64,000 nt of DNA from Bacillota bacterium (GCA_015059405.1 SVAL01000002.1:82807-146806), one strand, 5' to 3'; counted from the first letter of the stretch, positions 40,107 through 50,810 are shown. A program made the numbers and translations. Notes: a model not told the origin generated them from the letters alone.

Positions 40107-40578
40107 TTACTTTTTTATTTTTTTTCTTAAATTAATTAAAGCAGAATCTATACTCTCTTTAACAGACGCAATTGAACATTTCTCAATTTTTGCAATCTCT
40201 CTCAATTTTAAATCATCAAAATAATACATAACAATTCGCCTTTTTTGAATTTTAGAAAGTTTATCAATAGCCTTGTAAAGTTCCTCACTCAAAACAGATG
40301 CTTCAACTTCTTCTTCCAGACTATATATATTATCAAACTTTCTATATAATAATGTGCTATCAATTAAATTAGAATGTTCTATATGTCTATCATACTCATT
40401 TAATTCCGACAAATCATGTAATTCTGATTGATTAAAAACATCATAAATTTTTGAATTAACTTCTATTTCCTGTACTCTATTTTTGTTATCTATAAAACAA
40501 ATAAAATAAATGTTTCCTTTATTTAATATTTTATATGGATTATCTCTATACTTTCTTCTTTTAATTGTATCTTTCACA
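40107..40578 (-). CDS. Sigma-70-like / ICE regulatory protein with region 4 HTH (start trimmed to VKDTIKRRKYRDN)
   Basis: LSKIQKRRIVMYYFDDLKLREIAKIEKCSIASVKESIDSALINLRK; upstream extension contains a terminator. Confidence 0.7.
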
Positions 40579-40667
40579 CAAATCCTCCTATTAATTTTTT
40601 TAAAATTAATAAGATTAGTTGGTGATCTACAAAAAAAATTTTGACTAAAACCAAACAAAAAAATACA

Positions 40668-40706
40668 GCATTTTACCTCAAATTTTAGAAGGTAAAATAC
40701 TGTATT
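40668..40706 (-). terminator. Strong terminator ACAGTATTTTACC...GGTAAAATGCTGTATTTTTTT upstream of the sigma-like gene
   Basis: 13-bp near-perfect stem followed by T-tract. Confidence 0.7.
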
Positions 40707-41058
40707 TATCCTTATATCAAATATATCAATGTAAATAAGTATGTTTTCATTTATAAACATAAGCAATCCGCAACTATTAATTGCCTATTTTTTAAATAAA
40801 TAATAATATTTAAAAACTTATTTCAATAATAATTTAAAAATTATTGTTTATAAACACACTATATTTCAACTTTTATCGAATTAAATTCTACTACCTAACT
40901 CACAATAAAATCATAGAATAAAAAGATTTTTATAATTTGTTATCACTAAACTTATGGCTCTATTTATATTCATTTTTTACAAACTATTTAAAATAATACA
41001 ATTCATAAAAAGATAATTATCATATAAAAATTTTATCATGTACAATGCTATATAAAAA

Positions 41059-41691
41059 CTATATCTTCTTCACTTTTCCTTCATCAAAAGAAAATATAAC
41101 ATCTGCTAATTTTTTCATATCTTCTTTAATATGAGACGCAATTATTATAATCTTTCCTTCTTGCTTTTTCTTCAATAATATTTTTCTTATTTTTTTTGAG
41201 GTTTCTTCTTCTATGCCATTAAACGGCTCATCGAAAATCATAACCTCCGTGTCTTCCATTAAAACTTGAGCAATTCCAAGTTTTTGTTTCATTCCAAGAG
41301 AATATTTTCCAAATTGTTTATCTTTTTCATTAATAAGATTAACATTTTCCAAAGCATCATTTATTTCGCTTTGTCCTATTTTATTTTGAATAGATGCTAG
41401 CATTTCTAAATTTTCTAAACCAGTCAATTCAGCAATAAAATCAGGTTTCTCTATTAAAGCTCTAGTATTAGGTGCAAACATATTATTCTCAACAATATTA
41501 ATATTATTAAAAAAAACAGTCCCCAAAGAAGGTCTATATAATCCACAAATTATTTTTAATAATACACTTTTTCCTGAACCATTTCTACCAATAAAACCAT
41601 AAATTTTACCTCCTTCTAGCCTCATATTAACATTTTTAAGCACAAAATTATTTTCAAATTCTTTGCTTACATTTTTTATATCAATAACCAT
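41059..41691 (-). CDS. ABC transporter ATP-binding protein
   Basis: GFIGRNGSGKSVLLKII, YSLGMKQKLGIAQVLM, MIFDEPFNG. Confidence 0.9.
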   Translation of the reverse strand: MVIDIKNVSKEFENNFVLKNVNMRLEGGKIYGFIGRNGSGKSVLLKIICGLYRPSLGTVFFNNINIVENNMFAPNTRALIEKPDFIAELTGLENLEMLASIQNKIGQSEINDALENVNLINEKDKQFGKYSLGMKQKLGIAQVLMEDTEVMIFDEPFNGIEEETSKKIRKILLKKKQEGKIIIIASHIKEDMKKLADVIFSFDEGKVKKI

Positions 41692-41713
41692 TTTATTTCA
41701 CTCCTTCAATTTT

Positions 41714-42116
41714 TTACATAATAGTTGGTGGATTCTTTTTAAATATCTCAACTATAACTTTCAACATTAACAAAGCAATAATTACACCAATATATGTTTT
41801 TTTAATATATAATTTAATAAAATAATAATCACTCACAAATAACCAAAAAGTTTTTTTAAGATATCTTTTATAACTATAATATATAAAACATTAAAATTAT
41901 CGTTGTTAAAATAATAGAATTATAAAATATATCTAAAATAATCAACATCACTAAATTATTAGTATAAATGAATAAAGAAAATGCAAAGTAAATAGTTACT
42001 ATAATATAAGACATTAATTATATTACTAAAACTGAGAAAGATAAAACAAATTGCTTTTTAAATAAAAAAAGTTTCTTTTTTTCTCGTAAAAGTATAAATT
42101 CACTATTTATAGACAT
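41714..42116 (-). pseudogene. Degraded ABC-permease-like membrane gene
   Basis: Start MSINSEFILLREKKKLFLFKKQFVLSFS...; in-frame stop and frame changes; coherent C-terminus ...KTYIGVIIALLMLKVIVEIFKKNPPTIM* in another frame. Confidence 0.55.
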
Positions 42117-42135
42117 TTTATAACATAAAAACTTA

Positions 42136-42963
42136 TCAATTTCTTTTCCTTAATAAAAATCTTTTTAATTCTATAAAAATATATCTAATTCTTTTAATTA
42201 TTCTATTTTTATCTATATTTAACAAAAATAAACATTTTAAAAGAACAGAAAATGCGCATATATATAATAAACTTATAAGAACCTCAAAAATAAAAGAACT
42301 ATAATATGCACTATACAGAAAAACAGATAAATGCATGTTAATATCACTTATATTACTGATACCATAATATATGCTGTTTGGTAAATCTCCAAAAAACAAA
42401 TATAAAGAAAATAAAAAAGATAAAAATAATATTATTTTTTTATTAAAATTTTTCAACAACCAATACTGAAAAATTGCTAATAAAACAAACCAAGTAAAAT
42501 ATCTTAAAACAAATAAAATCAAATATATAATATTATATGTCCCTCTCTCTGATAAATATATAATATCATAAGGATTTTTTGCAAATATATTTAAAAGTAT
42601 TAAAATTAGCAAAAGTCCAATAAAAAATGGAATAACAGATTGAAAAGCAATAGAATGTATACACTTTTTATCAACAATTTTGTCATTGACCAACCTTAGT
42701 TTATACAGTTCATTTTTATACAATAAATTATATAAATAATATGAATATAAAAAAAAGATAATTGAACTTAAAAAAATAACAACTTTTGTATTAAGAACCG
42801 AGACTAACAAATCTAAAAAAGAAATATTGCCATTTTGGCTAATTATAATCATGCCACTATAAAAAAGATAAACAATAATTATAAATATTAATATTATTTT
42901 ATAAAAAAGTGTTTTACATAAAAATTTAAAAAAGTTAAGTTGTTCTTTTAAAACTCTACTCAT
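42136..42963 (-). CDS. Membrane protein, probable ABC permease subunit
   Basis: Six hydrophobic segments, between ABC ATPase and secreted-peptide genes. Confidence 0.6.
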   Translation of the reverse strand: MSRVLKEQLNFFKFLCKTLFYKIILIFIIIVYLFYSGMIIISQNGNISFLDLLVSVLNTKVVIFLSSIIFFLYSYYLYNLLYKNELYKLRLVNDKIVDKKCIHSIAFQSVIPFFIGLLLILILLNIFAKNPYDIIYLSERGTYNIIYLILFVLRYFTWFVLLAIFQYWLLKNFNKKIILFLSFLFSLYLFFGDLPNSIYYGISNISDINMHLSVFLYSAYYSSFIFEVLISLLYICAFSVLLKCLFLLNIDKNRIIKRIRYIFIELKRFLLRKRN

Positions 42964-43855
42964 TATTCATCACAAACCTTTCTTTTTTTCTATAAAACAA
43001 ATAAACTAACATTGAAGATATAATTACATAAATAATTGAATTTATAATCATAAATGAAAAATTAGATATGTCCGCACCAAACTTCATGATAATAGGATCT
43101 TCAAAAGATAAAATAAAATCATTATTCGTAATATTTAATACCCTAGAAAGAATAAATTCCAACGAAAAAACCACTATGGTCTGACTAAAAATATATAGCA
43201 AATATGTTAATAAAATATTAACAATAAAATTCTTTACTTTATAAAATGAAATATAAGCAAGATTAATATAAAACTGACTATGTGCAATTAAAACAAATAG
43301 CATAGTTGAATAATATGGAATCCATCTTGTTTTTACATAGTCAAGACTAGAATTTGAAAGAATATCATTTCCGACTTCAAATCTAAATCCCGATATACAA
43401 CATACAAGAAAAAAAGTAATAATTAAAAATAATGGTAAAATCAGAAGTGCTTTTAATGAATTCTTATAATGATCTAAAATAAAGTCTTTATACTTTTTTC
43501 TAGATAATTTTGATATAAAAATACCACTTTTAACGTCTACATAAAAACTATAAATAGCTGGTATCGAAACAAAAATAACAGCGGTAATTCCCAAATATTC
43601 CATAGAATTCTCACTTAAAGAAATAACATAGTTATATAAGACAGGTGCAGGAGCAATTTTATATTCATCCAATTGAATTTTTAAATTTTTACAAACATCA
43701 TATGTTCCTTTTGTTAAACAATCATTATATTGCTCTTGTATAAATTGCTTATTTTTATTAAAATCACTTAAAGAAATATTTAATGCAACTAGAAACCATC
43801 CAATTAAAATCAGAAGTGATATAAAATATAATTTATTATTTTTTATTAATCTCAT
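42956..43855 (-). CDS. Membrane protein, probable ABC permease subunit
   Basis: Six hydrophobic segments, overlaps downstream permease gene. Confidence 0.6.
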   Translation of the reverse strand: MRLIKNNKLYFISLLILIGWFLVALNISLSDFNKNKQFIQEQYNDCLTKGTYDVCKNLKIQLDEYKIAPAPVLYNYVISLSENSMEYLGITAVIFVSIPAIYSFYVDVKSGIFISKLSRKKYKDFILDHYKNSLKALLILPLFLIITFFLVCCISGFRFEVGNDILSNSSLDYVKTRWIPYYSTMLFVLIAHSQFYINLAYISFYKVKNFIVNILLTYLLYIFSQTIVVFSLEFILSRVLNITNNDFILSFEDPIIMKFGADISNFSFMIINSIIYVIISSMLVYLFYRKKERFVMNNE

Positions 43856-43923
43856 ATTTAATCTCCATAAACTAAAAATAAAGTAAAGGAACTTAATTAT
43901 ATTTTAATTTTTATTTATTATTC

Positions 43924-44349
43924 TTAATTTACGTACCATTCAGCGTTTATGTAAACTGCTCTCGCCAATGGATTTGCAACTTTCATTCTTGTATTAAAGT
44001 CACGGTTAACCATTAATGTAAATGAATCATCAGAATATGTTTTTGTATCACCATTCGAAAATTCTTTATATGCTGTTGTTTGACCAGTTTCATCTGTATG
44101 AATTGCTACTTTTAAATTTCTATTTACCCATGTGTCTATATCTTTACAATCTGTTAAATGAAATTTTTGTTTAACATTACTTTGTTGCTTAGTAACTTGT
44201 GATGATGAATAATACCCAAAATAATCTTCTACTGTAACCCCAGCAAATCTCCATATTCCATCCGATGGTCTATATGCTGCGAAGGTCTTTACAGTTGAAA
44301 CTAATAATGTTAATACAAACAATATTAATGTATATTTTAGTAATTTCAT
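43924..44349 (-). CDS. Small secreted protein (141 aa), bacteriocin-like candidate
   Basis: Signal peptide MKLLKYTLILFVLTLLVSTVKTFAA; encoded between two ABC transporter modules. Confidence 0.6.
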   Translation of the reverse strand: MKLLKYTLILFVLTLLVSTVKTFAAYRPSDGIWRFAGVTVEDYFGYYSSSQVTKQQSNVKQKFHLTDCKDIDTWVNRNLKVAIHTDETGQTTAYKEFSNGDTKTYSDDSFTLMVNRDFNTRMKVANPLARAVYINAEWYVN

Positions 44350-44405
44350 AAATCTAACACACCTCCATAAAAGTCCCTTTACTTTATACTAATTATATCA
44401 TAATC

Positions 44406-44460
44406 TACTACAAACAGTAAAATTAAAAAATAGTTCCAATAAAAGAACTATTTTAATATC
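44406..44460 (-). terminator. Terminator hairpin after the FtsX-family permease
   Basis: AAAATAGTTC-CAATAAAA-GAACTATTTT. Confidence 0.6.
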
Positions 44461-44468
44461 ATTAATAA

Positions 44469-46934
44469 TCATATATTGTCATTTCGAATTGTTTCAATAA
44501 TATTCGCCTTTTTTAACTTGCGAGAAGCAAAATACATTGAAACAAATACAATAGCGAAAACACCAATTATTGATAGAACTAAATATTTATATGGATATAA
44601 AATTACCTCATCATTAGATCTCAATGTAAGCATTACAATAAAGATTAAAACATTAGAAATGATTTGTCCTAAGAATAAAGTATCAAAGCTAAGAACTATC
44701 CCCTCATAGAATAACATTTTATTGAATGACTTATTAGATAAACCAACACTTTTTAAAACTGCAAAATCTCTTTTTCTTAAATCTATACTAGTATTAATTG
44801 TATTAATGACATTAGTAATCGCAATCAACACAATAAATCCCAAAAAAGCATATATACCGATTTTGATTCCAAAAATCATTTTATAGTATTCTTCGTACTC
44901 AACTAAAGCATTTGTATAATTGCTAACTTCTATATTATTGTTTTCAAGTTCTTTGATTTTACTATCTAATACTTTATATTTTTTTGAATTTAACTTAACA
45001 AAATACTCAGAAGGATAATCAATATAGTTAGAAGTATCTTTTCTATATGCATCAAATTCTTCGTTTGACATAACTATCATTCCATTCAAACTATTATCAT
45101 CAATAAAATATAAATTATCGAATGTATAAATTGGATTATTTAAATCATATATATATCCATTTTCGTCAGTAGCAAAATCTGATTTTTCAATATTATAAAC
45201 ACTTATCTTTTTTATATCATCTTTCCACATTGGTATTATTCTTTCAATATATCCACTTTCATCTTTTAAGTAATAATTTTTTTGAATAAAAATAACGTCA
45301 TCATCAACATTATGTTTTTTCTTTAATGCACTATAATTGTTTTGATCATAAGAAGATATCCATATATTATTGTAAGTTGATAAACTATCATTCCTACTTT
45401 TTATATATTCATTTTCAAAATAACCAGTCTCGTAGGGAATAGAACCATAACTAAAACGAGAAACTAAATACTTTTCTACTTCTTGATATGATAGAATTTC
45501 GTTTACTATTTTTTTTCCTTTAAGTGAATCTTCAACATAAACAGTAATTGGATATTCTTCCGGTTCATACTTTTCTAAATTATTAAGAGTTAAATTTACA
45601 AATTCACCAATTACCATAAACAATATAATACTTATTATTAAAGATATCTTCGCACTACGATATTTTTTTTTATTTCTTACAATATTGTTTTGAGCCAAAA
45701 CAGCTTCCTCTCCAAAAATGTTAAAAAACAACTTGTTATTTTTATATTTTTTCTTTTTCAACTCTATTTCATTATTTAACCTAATAACTTCTAAGGGCGA
45801 TACGCTACTAGACTTAAATGCTGGTATTAATGCAGACAAGAAAATCATAATAAATGAGAAAAACAAAGATATAAATGCATAATAAGGATAAATTACTATA
45901 TTAAAATCAAAATTAGAAATATCATTAATGATTATTTTAGAAGCAATAAAGGATAAAAGAAAGCTAAAACCAACACCAAGAGGAATAGCAATTATAGATA
46001 TAAGAAAAGATTCGTGTATAACACTTAAAAATATATTTATTTTAGACGAACCAACACTTCTAAATATGCCAAAAATCTTTTTTCTTTCAGATACTGATAT
46101 TGCAAAAGCATTATATATTGCAAGAGATGAAAATAAAGCTAAAACACCTAAAATTATAATAATACAAGTTCTTAAAGTATTGACAAATCTATCATTACCA
46201 ATACCGAAAAGCATTAAATAAGGAATATTGATATAAACATCTTCATATTTATTATCACTAGATCCTAAAGTTCCTTTAAGATTGGGCAACCCTATTTCTT
46301 CGGCTATTTTATATGTTTCTTCATATGTGTTTTTCATATTATTAAAATAAATATAATATTTTCCATCGTTTATCATTTCTGTTGTAGTATAAAAAATACA
46401 AGAATAATTAATATAACTACTATCATGTTTATAATGATCAAACTTTGACTCATTATAAATACCAACAACAGTATAAATAGTTTCATCTTTATTAAAAGTA
46501 TCACCGATTTTTACATTCTTAAATTTAGCAAAATCAAATTCAATAATAATTTCATTACTATTATTCGGAAGCGTCCCCTCTGTTAAAATAAAATTATCAT
46601 CATAATCAAAAGAAGCACTCTTAACCAAATATTCTTCATCATTTTTTTCATCATAAATACTATTAACATTTTTTATTATAATAAACTTATTTATTTTAGG
46701 ATTTTTTTGTAGTTTTACTTTTAAAGAATCATAACCTTTTTCATTGTCAATGATAACATGATGATCACCGTTATATTTAATAACACTTTGAAGTCGATTA
46801 TCATGAATACTCGAAAAGATAATTCCTACAACAAAGAGAAGAGAGACTGCTAAAAAAGTTCCAACAATTGTAACTATCGTACGAGTCTTATTTTTTAATA
46901 AGTTACGCAAAGTAAATTTATTCAGAATCTTCAT
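44469..46934 (-). CDS. MacB/FtsX-family ABC permease
   Basis: Two FtsX-like domains: ISVSERKKIFGIFRSVGSSKINIF and IDLRKRDFAVLKSVGLSNKSFNKM. Confidence 0.88.
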   Translation of the reverse strand: MKILNKFTLRNLLKNKTRTIVTIVGTFLAVSLLFVVGIIFSSIHDNRLQSVIKYNGDHHVIIDNEKGYDSLKVKLQKNPKINKFIIIKNVNSIYDEKNDEEYLVKSASFDYDDNFILTEGTLPNNSNEIIIEFDFAKFKNVKIGDTFNKDETIYTVVGIYNESKFDHYKHDSSYINYSCIFYTTTEMINDGKYYIYFNNMKNTYEETYKIAEEIGLPNLKGTLGSSDNKYEDVYINIPYLMLFGIGNDRFVNTLRTCIIIILGVLALFSSLAIYNAFAISVSERKKIFGIFRSVGSSKINIFLSVIHESFLISIIAIPLGVGFSFLLSFIASKIIINDISNFDFNIVIYPYYAFISLFFSFIMIFLSALIPAFKSSSVSPLEVIRLNNEIELKKKKYKNNKLFFNIFGEEAVLAQNNIVRNKKKYRSAKISLIISIILFMVIGEFVNLTLNNLEKYEPEEYPITVYVEDSLKGKKIVNEILSYQEVEKYLVSRFSYGSIPYETGYFENEYIKSRNDSLSTYNNIWISSYDQNNYSALKKKHNVDDDVIFIQKNYYLKDESGYIERIIPMWKDDIKKISVYNIEKSDFATDENGYIYDLNNPIYTFDNLYFIDDNSLNGMIVMSNEEFDAYRKDTSNYIDYPSEYFVKLNSKKYKVLDSKIKELENNNIEVSNYTNALVEYEEYYKMIFGIKIGIYAFLGFIVLIAITNVINTINTSIDLRKRDFAVLKSVGLSNKSFNKMLFYEGIVLSFDTLFLGQIISNVLIFIVMLTLRSNDEVILYPYKYLVLSIIGVFAIVFVSMYFASRKLKKANIIETIRNDNI

Positions 46935-47685
46935 ATTTTACCCCACGAGCATTATTTTTTATATCACTAATTATTTTACCATCACTAACAGTTATTATCC
47001 TTTCAGCTTGATTTGCAATATTCAAATCATGTGTTACCATAATAACAGTTTGTTTATATTTGGTGTTTAAAAGTTTTAATAAATTAATTATTTCCTCAGA
47101 ATTTTTAGAATCAAGATTTCCAGTTGGCTCATCAGCTAAAACAAGAGCTGGATAATTAATTAAAGCACGAGCAATCGCAACACGTTGTTGTGTTCCACCA
47201 GATAATTGGTTAGGTAAATAATTAAGGTACTCATCTAATTTTAAAATACTAACAAGCTCTTTTTTAAATTTTTCATCCACTTTTCCTTTATCTAGTAACA
47301 CCGGTAATTCAATATTTTCTTCAACATTTAAAATAGGAATCAAATTATAGAATTGATAAATCAATCCAACATTTTTTCTTCTATGTTTAGATAATTGCTC
47401 ATCGTTCATATTATAAATGTTTTCGCCTCTGACAATAATATTTCCACTAGTAGGTTTATCAACCCCTCCAATCAAATGAAGTAAAGTACTCTTACCACTA
47501 CCACTAGTACCAACAATTGCAACAAATTCACCATCATTAACCGAAAAAGATAAATTATCAAGAGCTTTAGTTAAATACATATCCTTACCATATTCTTTAA
47601 CTAAATTTTCAACCTTCAATATCATAAAATCACCTCTACTATAAAAATATAATAACATTTTTTTAATAAAAAAAAAATGTTTCAC
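46918..47685 (-). CDS. MacB/LolD-type ABC ATPase (probable start MILKVENLVKEYG)
   Basis: VGTSGSGKSTLLHLIGG, LSGGTQQRVAIARAL, LADEPTGNLDSKN. Confidence 0.93.
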   Translation of the reverse strand: MKHFFFIKKMLLYFYSRGDFMILKVENLVKEYGKDMYLTKALDNLSFSVNDGEFVAIVGTSGSGKSTLLHLIGGVDKPTSGNIIVRGENIYNMNDEQLSKHRRKNVGLIYQFYNLIPILNVEENIELPVLLDKGKVDEKFKKELVSILKLDEYLNYLPNQLSGGTQQRVAIARALINYPALVLADEPTGNLDSKNSEEIINLLKLLNTKYKQTVIMVTHDLNIANQAERIITVSDGKIISDIKNNARGVKYEDSE

Positions 47686-48023
47686 TAGTTTTTTATTAAA
47701 ATAAACATTAAAATATAAATATTATTTCATATATTTTAAACAAAAAAACCATATTTATCCTTTGAAATAGAAAGATTTTAGTAAAAAATATCAAAAAATA
47801 TATATTTATTATTGTTATTCTAAAAAAATATTATATAAATTCTTAAACGGTGTTCATACTTTCTACTAACATTATCGTATTTTAATATTTTTAATTTTCT
47901 AATTTTTCACAAAAATACAATCATTTCTTTAAATCATTTCAACACATTTAATTTATTGATATTTTCATTTTTTGACATTTTCTTCTACATATTTTTTTGG
48001 CAACAACAAAACAAAATATATTA

Positions 48024-48734
48024 CTAAAAATTAGAAACTATATTATATTTATACTTATGTACTAATCTATTATTCTTCTTTCTTGCAAAAACATGACCTA
48101 CTTTATGATTATGTTTCTTTTTATGAAAAGGATGACCATTATGATTTGTTAATCTTTCATTTTCAATTAACGTTATTATTTCCCATACTTTTTCATCAAA
48201 ATAATCCTTTATTTCTCTACTCCTTAAATACCTACTTTTAGGAAAACTACTTACATCATTTTCGTGTTTAGCCATATGATAAAAAATATAAATATAACCA
48301 TTATCTTTTACTGATGATAATAACTTTCTTAGTTTTCTATTCATTGGAATATGTTTATTATTTTTTTCATGTAAAGAACGATAGCAAAAAACAAAATCAT
48401 ACTTCTTTTCTATTCTTTCTTCATAAAAATTTTTATTAATTATTTTTATATTATTATTGTGTTTATTCCAACACTTTCTATTCGATAAAGGTGTAATTAC
48501 ATTATTATCTAAAATTCCACCATAAATAAATACTTTGTTAGGTTCATACATTGTAACACTTGCTTTATGATTAGCAAAAGAAATAGAGTGTATTCCATCT
48601 TTATCATCAATTATTAAGACTTCATAACCTTCTCCAAATTTTTCTTTCATTATCTTCATATATTCATAACTTATTCTTTGAGGTAACCCATATAAACTAC
48701 CTACCTCTTTACTTCTATTCATTTGTTCCTCCAC
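48024..48734 (-). CDS. SAM-dependent methyltransferase-like protein at the ICE end
   Basis: KKYDFVFCYRSLHE and NGYIYIFYHMA look like the C-terminal half of a class I MTase fold; weak. Confidence 0.45.
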   Translation of the reverse strand: MEEQMNRSKEVGSLYGLPQRISYEYMKIMKEKFGEGYEVLIIDDKDGIHSISFANHKASVTMYEPNKVFIYGGILDNNVITPLSNRKCWNKHNNNIKIINKNFYEERIEKKYDFVFCYRSLHEKNNKHIPMNRKLRKLLSSVKDNGYIYIFYHMAKHENDVSSFPKSRYLRSREIKDYFDEKVWEIITLIENERLTNHNGHPFHKKKHNHKVGHVFARKKNNRLVHKYKYNIVSNF

Positions 48735-48925
48735 AATACATAGAGATACACTTATTTACACATATATAACTTTATGGCAGTAGTGGCAAAATAACCTTCA
48801 TTTTTTTCTGCAAAATTTTAATTTTTTTACTAAATTTTATCATTTTCGAAAATTTTTTTTATTTTATAATTTTTTTAAATCTTCTTTTGCCCTTTGATAT
48901 CAAAGGAAATTTTTATCGTCGTAGT

Positions 48926-49939
48926 TCAGTCACATGGCAATGTATACCCAGTTACTGGAATTAAACCTACTACTACCATTAAATTCATCACAGCTTGTAT
49001 AAGAATCTGAAAAGTCATCCCAAAAGATAAATATTTAGAAAATAAATTCTTACTATTTAAAGATATCTTTATCCCACAATATAAAATAAATATAAAAAAA
49101 GATGCAACTACTAAAATACCAACTATTCCTAACTCTTCACTAATAATAGAAAATATAAAATCAGTTTGCGGTTCTGGTAAATAAAAATGTTTTTGTCTAG
49201 AATTAAAAAGTCCTAGTCCAAATAAACCACCAGGACCAATCGCATATAAAGACTGTATTATTTGAAAACCAGTTCCTAAAGGATCACTCCAAGGATTAAT
49301 AAAAGAAGTAATTCTATCCATTCTGTAAGGCGCAATTATAATAAGAATAACTATTCCTATAATACCTACAAAACCCGCTATAAAGAAAAATTTCATATTC
49401 GCACCTGCTATAAAAAGAAGTGATAAAATACTTAAAATTATAATCATACCTGTTCCTAAATCAGGTTGTAACATAATAAGTAAAAATACTACACCTAAAA
49501 CCATTAATACCGGCATTATTCCTTTAAAAAAACTCTTTATATCTTTATTACTATTACTTAAATATTTACTAACTAAAATAATTAAAGATAACTTCATAAA
49601 TTCACTTGGTTGAATCCCTAAACTCCCAATCCCAAACCAACTTCTACTACCATTTCTAATTTTACCTATACCTGGTATTAAAACTAATATTAAAAGAATT
49701 AAACAAAATAAAAATATAGGAAAAGAATATTTATAATATAACTTATAATCTATCCTACTAATTATTAACATTAAAAAAGTACCTACTAATAAAAATAATC
49801 CTTGTAATTTAACATATCTTAAACCATCTCCAAATTTATAATCAGCCCATATATAAGAAGATGAATATATCATTAAAAGTCCAAATAAAGAAAATAATAT
49901 AACACTAATAAAAAGATATATCCCAATGTTTTTCTTCAT
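48926..49939 (-). pseudogene. ftsW: ftsW, truncated by ICE insertion (chromosomal part 48947-49939; last residues YTLPCD from the element)
   Basis: SEDS signature VVGLIPVTG then abrupt YTLPCD*; missing [12 protein letters not shown] tail found at 18597-18692. Confidence 0.9.
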
Positions 49940-49940
49940 A

Positions 49941-49966
49941 AAACCACCTAATATATCTTATAAAAA
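49941..49966. repeat. 26-bp direct repeat, copy 1 (AAACCACCTAATATATCTTATAAAAA)
   Basis: Identical to 61740-61765; similarity extends ~30 bp further. Confidence 0.85.
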
Positions 49967-50048
49967 TTTATAAAATAATATACCAATAAAAAAGTTAATG
50001 CATAGCATTAACTTTGGTTGAATTAAACACCCTTTTTATAAATTTTAA

Positions 50049-50810
50049 TTACCAAGAACCTTCCCAATGTGCACGTGCATAATCAATAGTATCATAATAA
50101 CTACTAATATTAGAATTCAAACTAATACCAACACTAGGTAACATAGTATATTTTTTAGCATTAGTTAAAGAAATAGAAGAAGTAGCATGAGAATAATCAC
50201 CATATGCATCTTGCATTACAATTGTATTAGTAGTATTTTTTTCAACATCAAAATATAAAGTTTGCTTCAATGAAGTTAAAGTTCCTGATGGTAATTTAAA
50301 TGTTGTTCCCGCACCACTACTAAACACCTGTGGATAATTAGTATTACTAGTCGTACAATTAGATACCGATGTACAATATTCTTGAGTAAAGTTCAAACTA
50401 GATTTTACTTTTACACTTCCTAAGAAACCTATACCAATAATATCATAACTGCGAGTTGATGGAATGTTTTTCCAATTTAATACAACCTTATATCTATAAT
50501 AACTACCATTACTAGAAATAGTTGTAGTCATTTTTTTATAATTTGTTTCAACTATATCACTGTAATTAGATCTAGATATTTTAGATTGTAAAGACGCATT
50601 ATCATATTCTTGTTGAGAAACCTCAATTGTATCTGAATTAGTATTATTAAGAGAATAATATAAATTATTTTCTTTATAAATAATTGTCTTATAATATTTT
50701 ACTTTTTCAGAAACAATTTTAAAATCGTTATTCTGATTAGCGTAAGTAAAATTAGGAAATATGAATATTCCAATAATTAATAATGCTAAACTAAAGTTTA
50801 TATGTTTCAT
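50049..50810 (-). CDS. Secreted protein of unknown function, paralogous to 9022..9876
   Basis: Signal peptide; shared motifs including GDYSHATSSI and C-terminal AHWEGSW. Confidence 0.75.
   Translation of the reverse strand: MKHINFSLALLIIGIFIFPNFTYANQNNDFKIVSEKVKYYKTIIYKENNLYYSLNNTNSDTIEVSQQEYDNASLQSKISRSNYSDIVETNYKKMTTTISSNGSYYRYKVVLNWKNIPSTRSYDIIGIGFLGSVKVKSSLNFTQEYCTSVSNCTTSNTNYPQVFSSGAGTTFKLPSGTLTSLKQTLYFDVEKNTTNTIVMQDAYGDYSHATSSISLTNAKKYTMLPSVGISLNSNISSYYDTIDYARAHWEGSW

Larger units (their letters stand above)
18690..48949. mobile_element. Integrative conjugative element (~30.26 kb) inserted in ftsW, serine-recombinase type
   Basis: Serine recombinase at one end, T4SS/relaxase genes inside; chromosome/element junctions at CCC (GGG on minus) 18690-18692 and 48947-48949; flanks rejoin to a continuous FtsW reading frame [14 protein letters not shown]. 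Confidence 0.9.

Noticed and set aside
40579-40766. N-terminal extension of the sigma-like ORF (MLMFINENILIYIDIFDIRINTVFYLL...)
   Set aside because: It spans a strong intrinsic terminator (40668-40706); the real start is most likely the GTG of VKDTIKRRKYRDN.
44476-46221. Plus-strand ORFs at 44476 and 45928
   Set aside because: Antisense to the FtsX-family permease; shadow ORFs.
47686-48023. Hidden small peptide gene upstream of the MacB-type ATPase
   Set aside because: Region is extremely AT-rich; no ORF with a convincing SD was found by eye.
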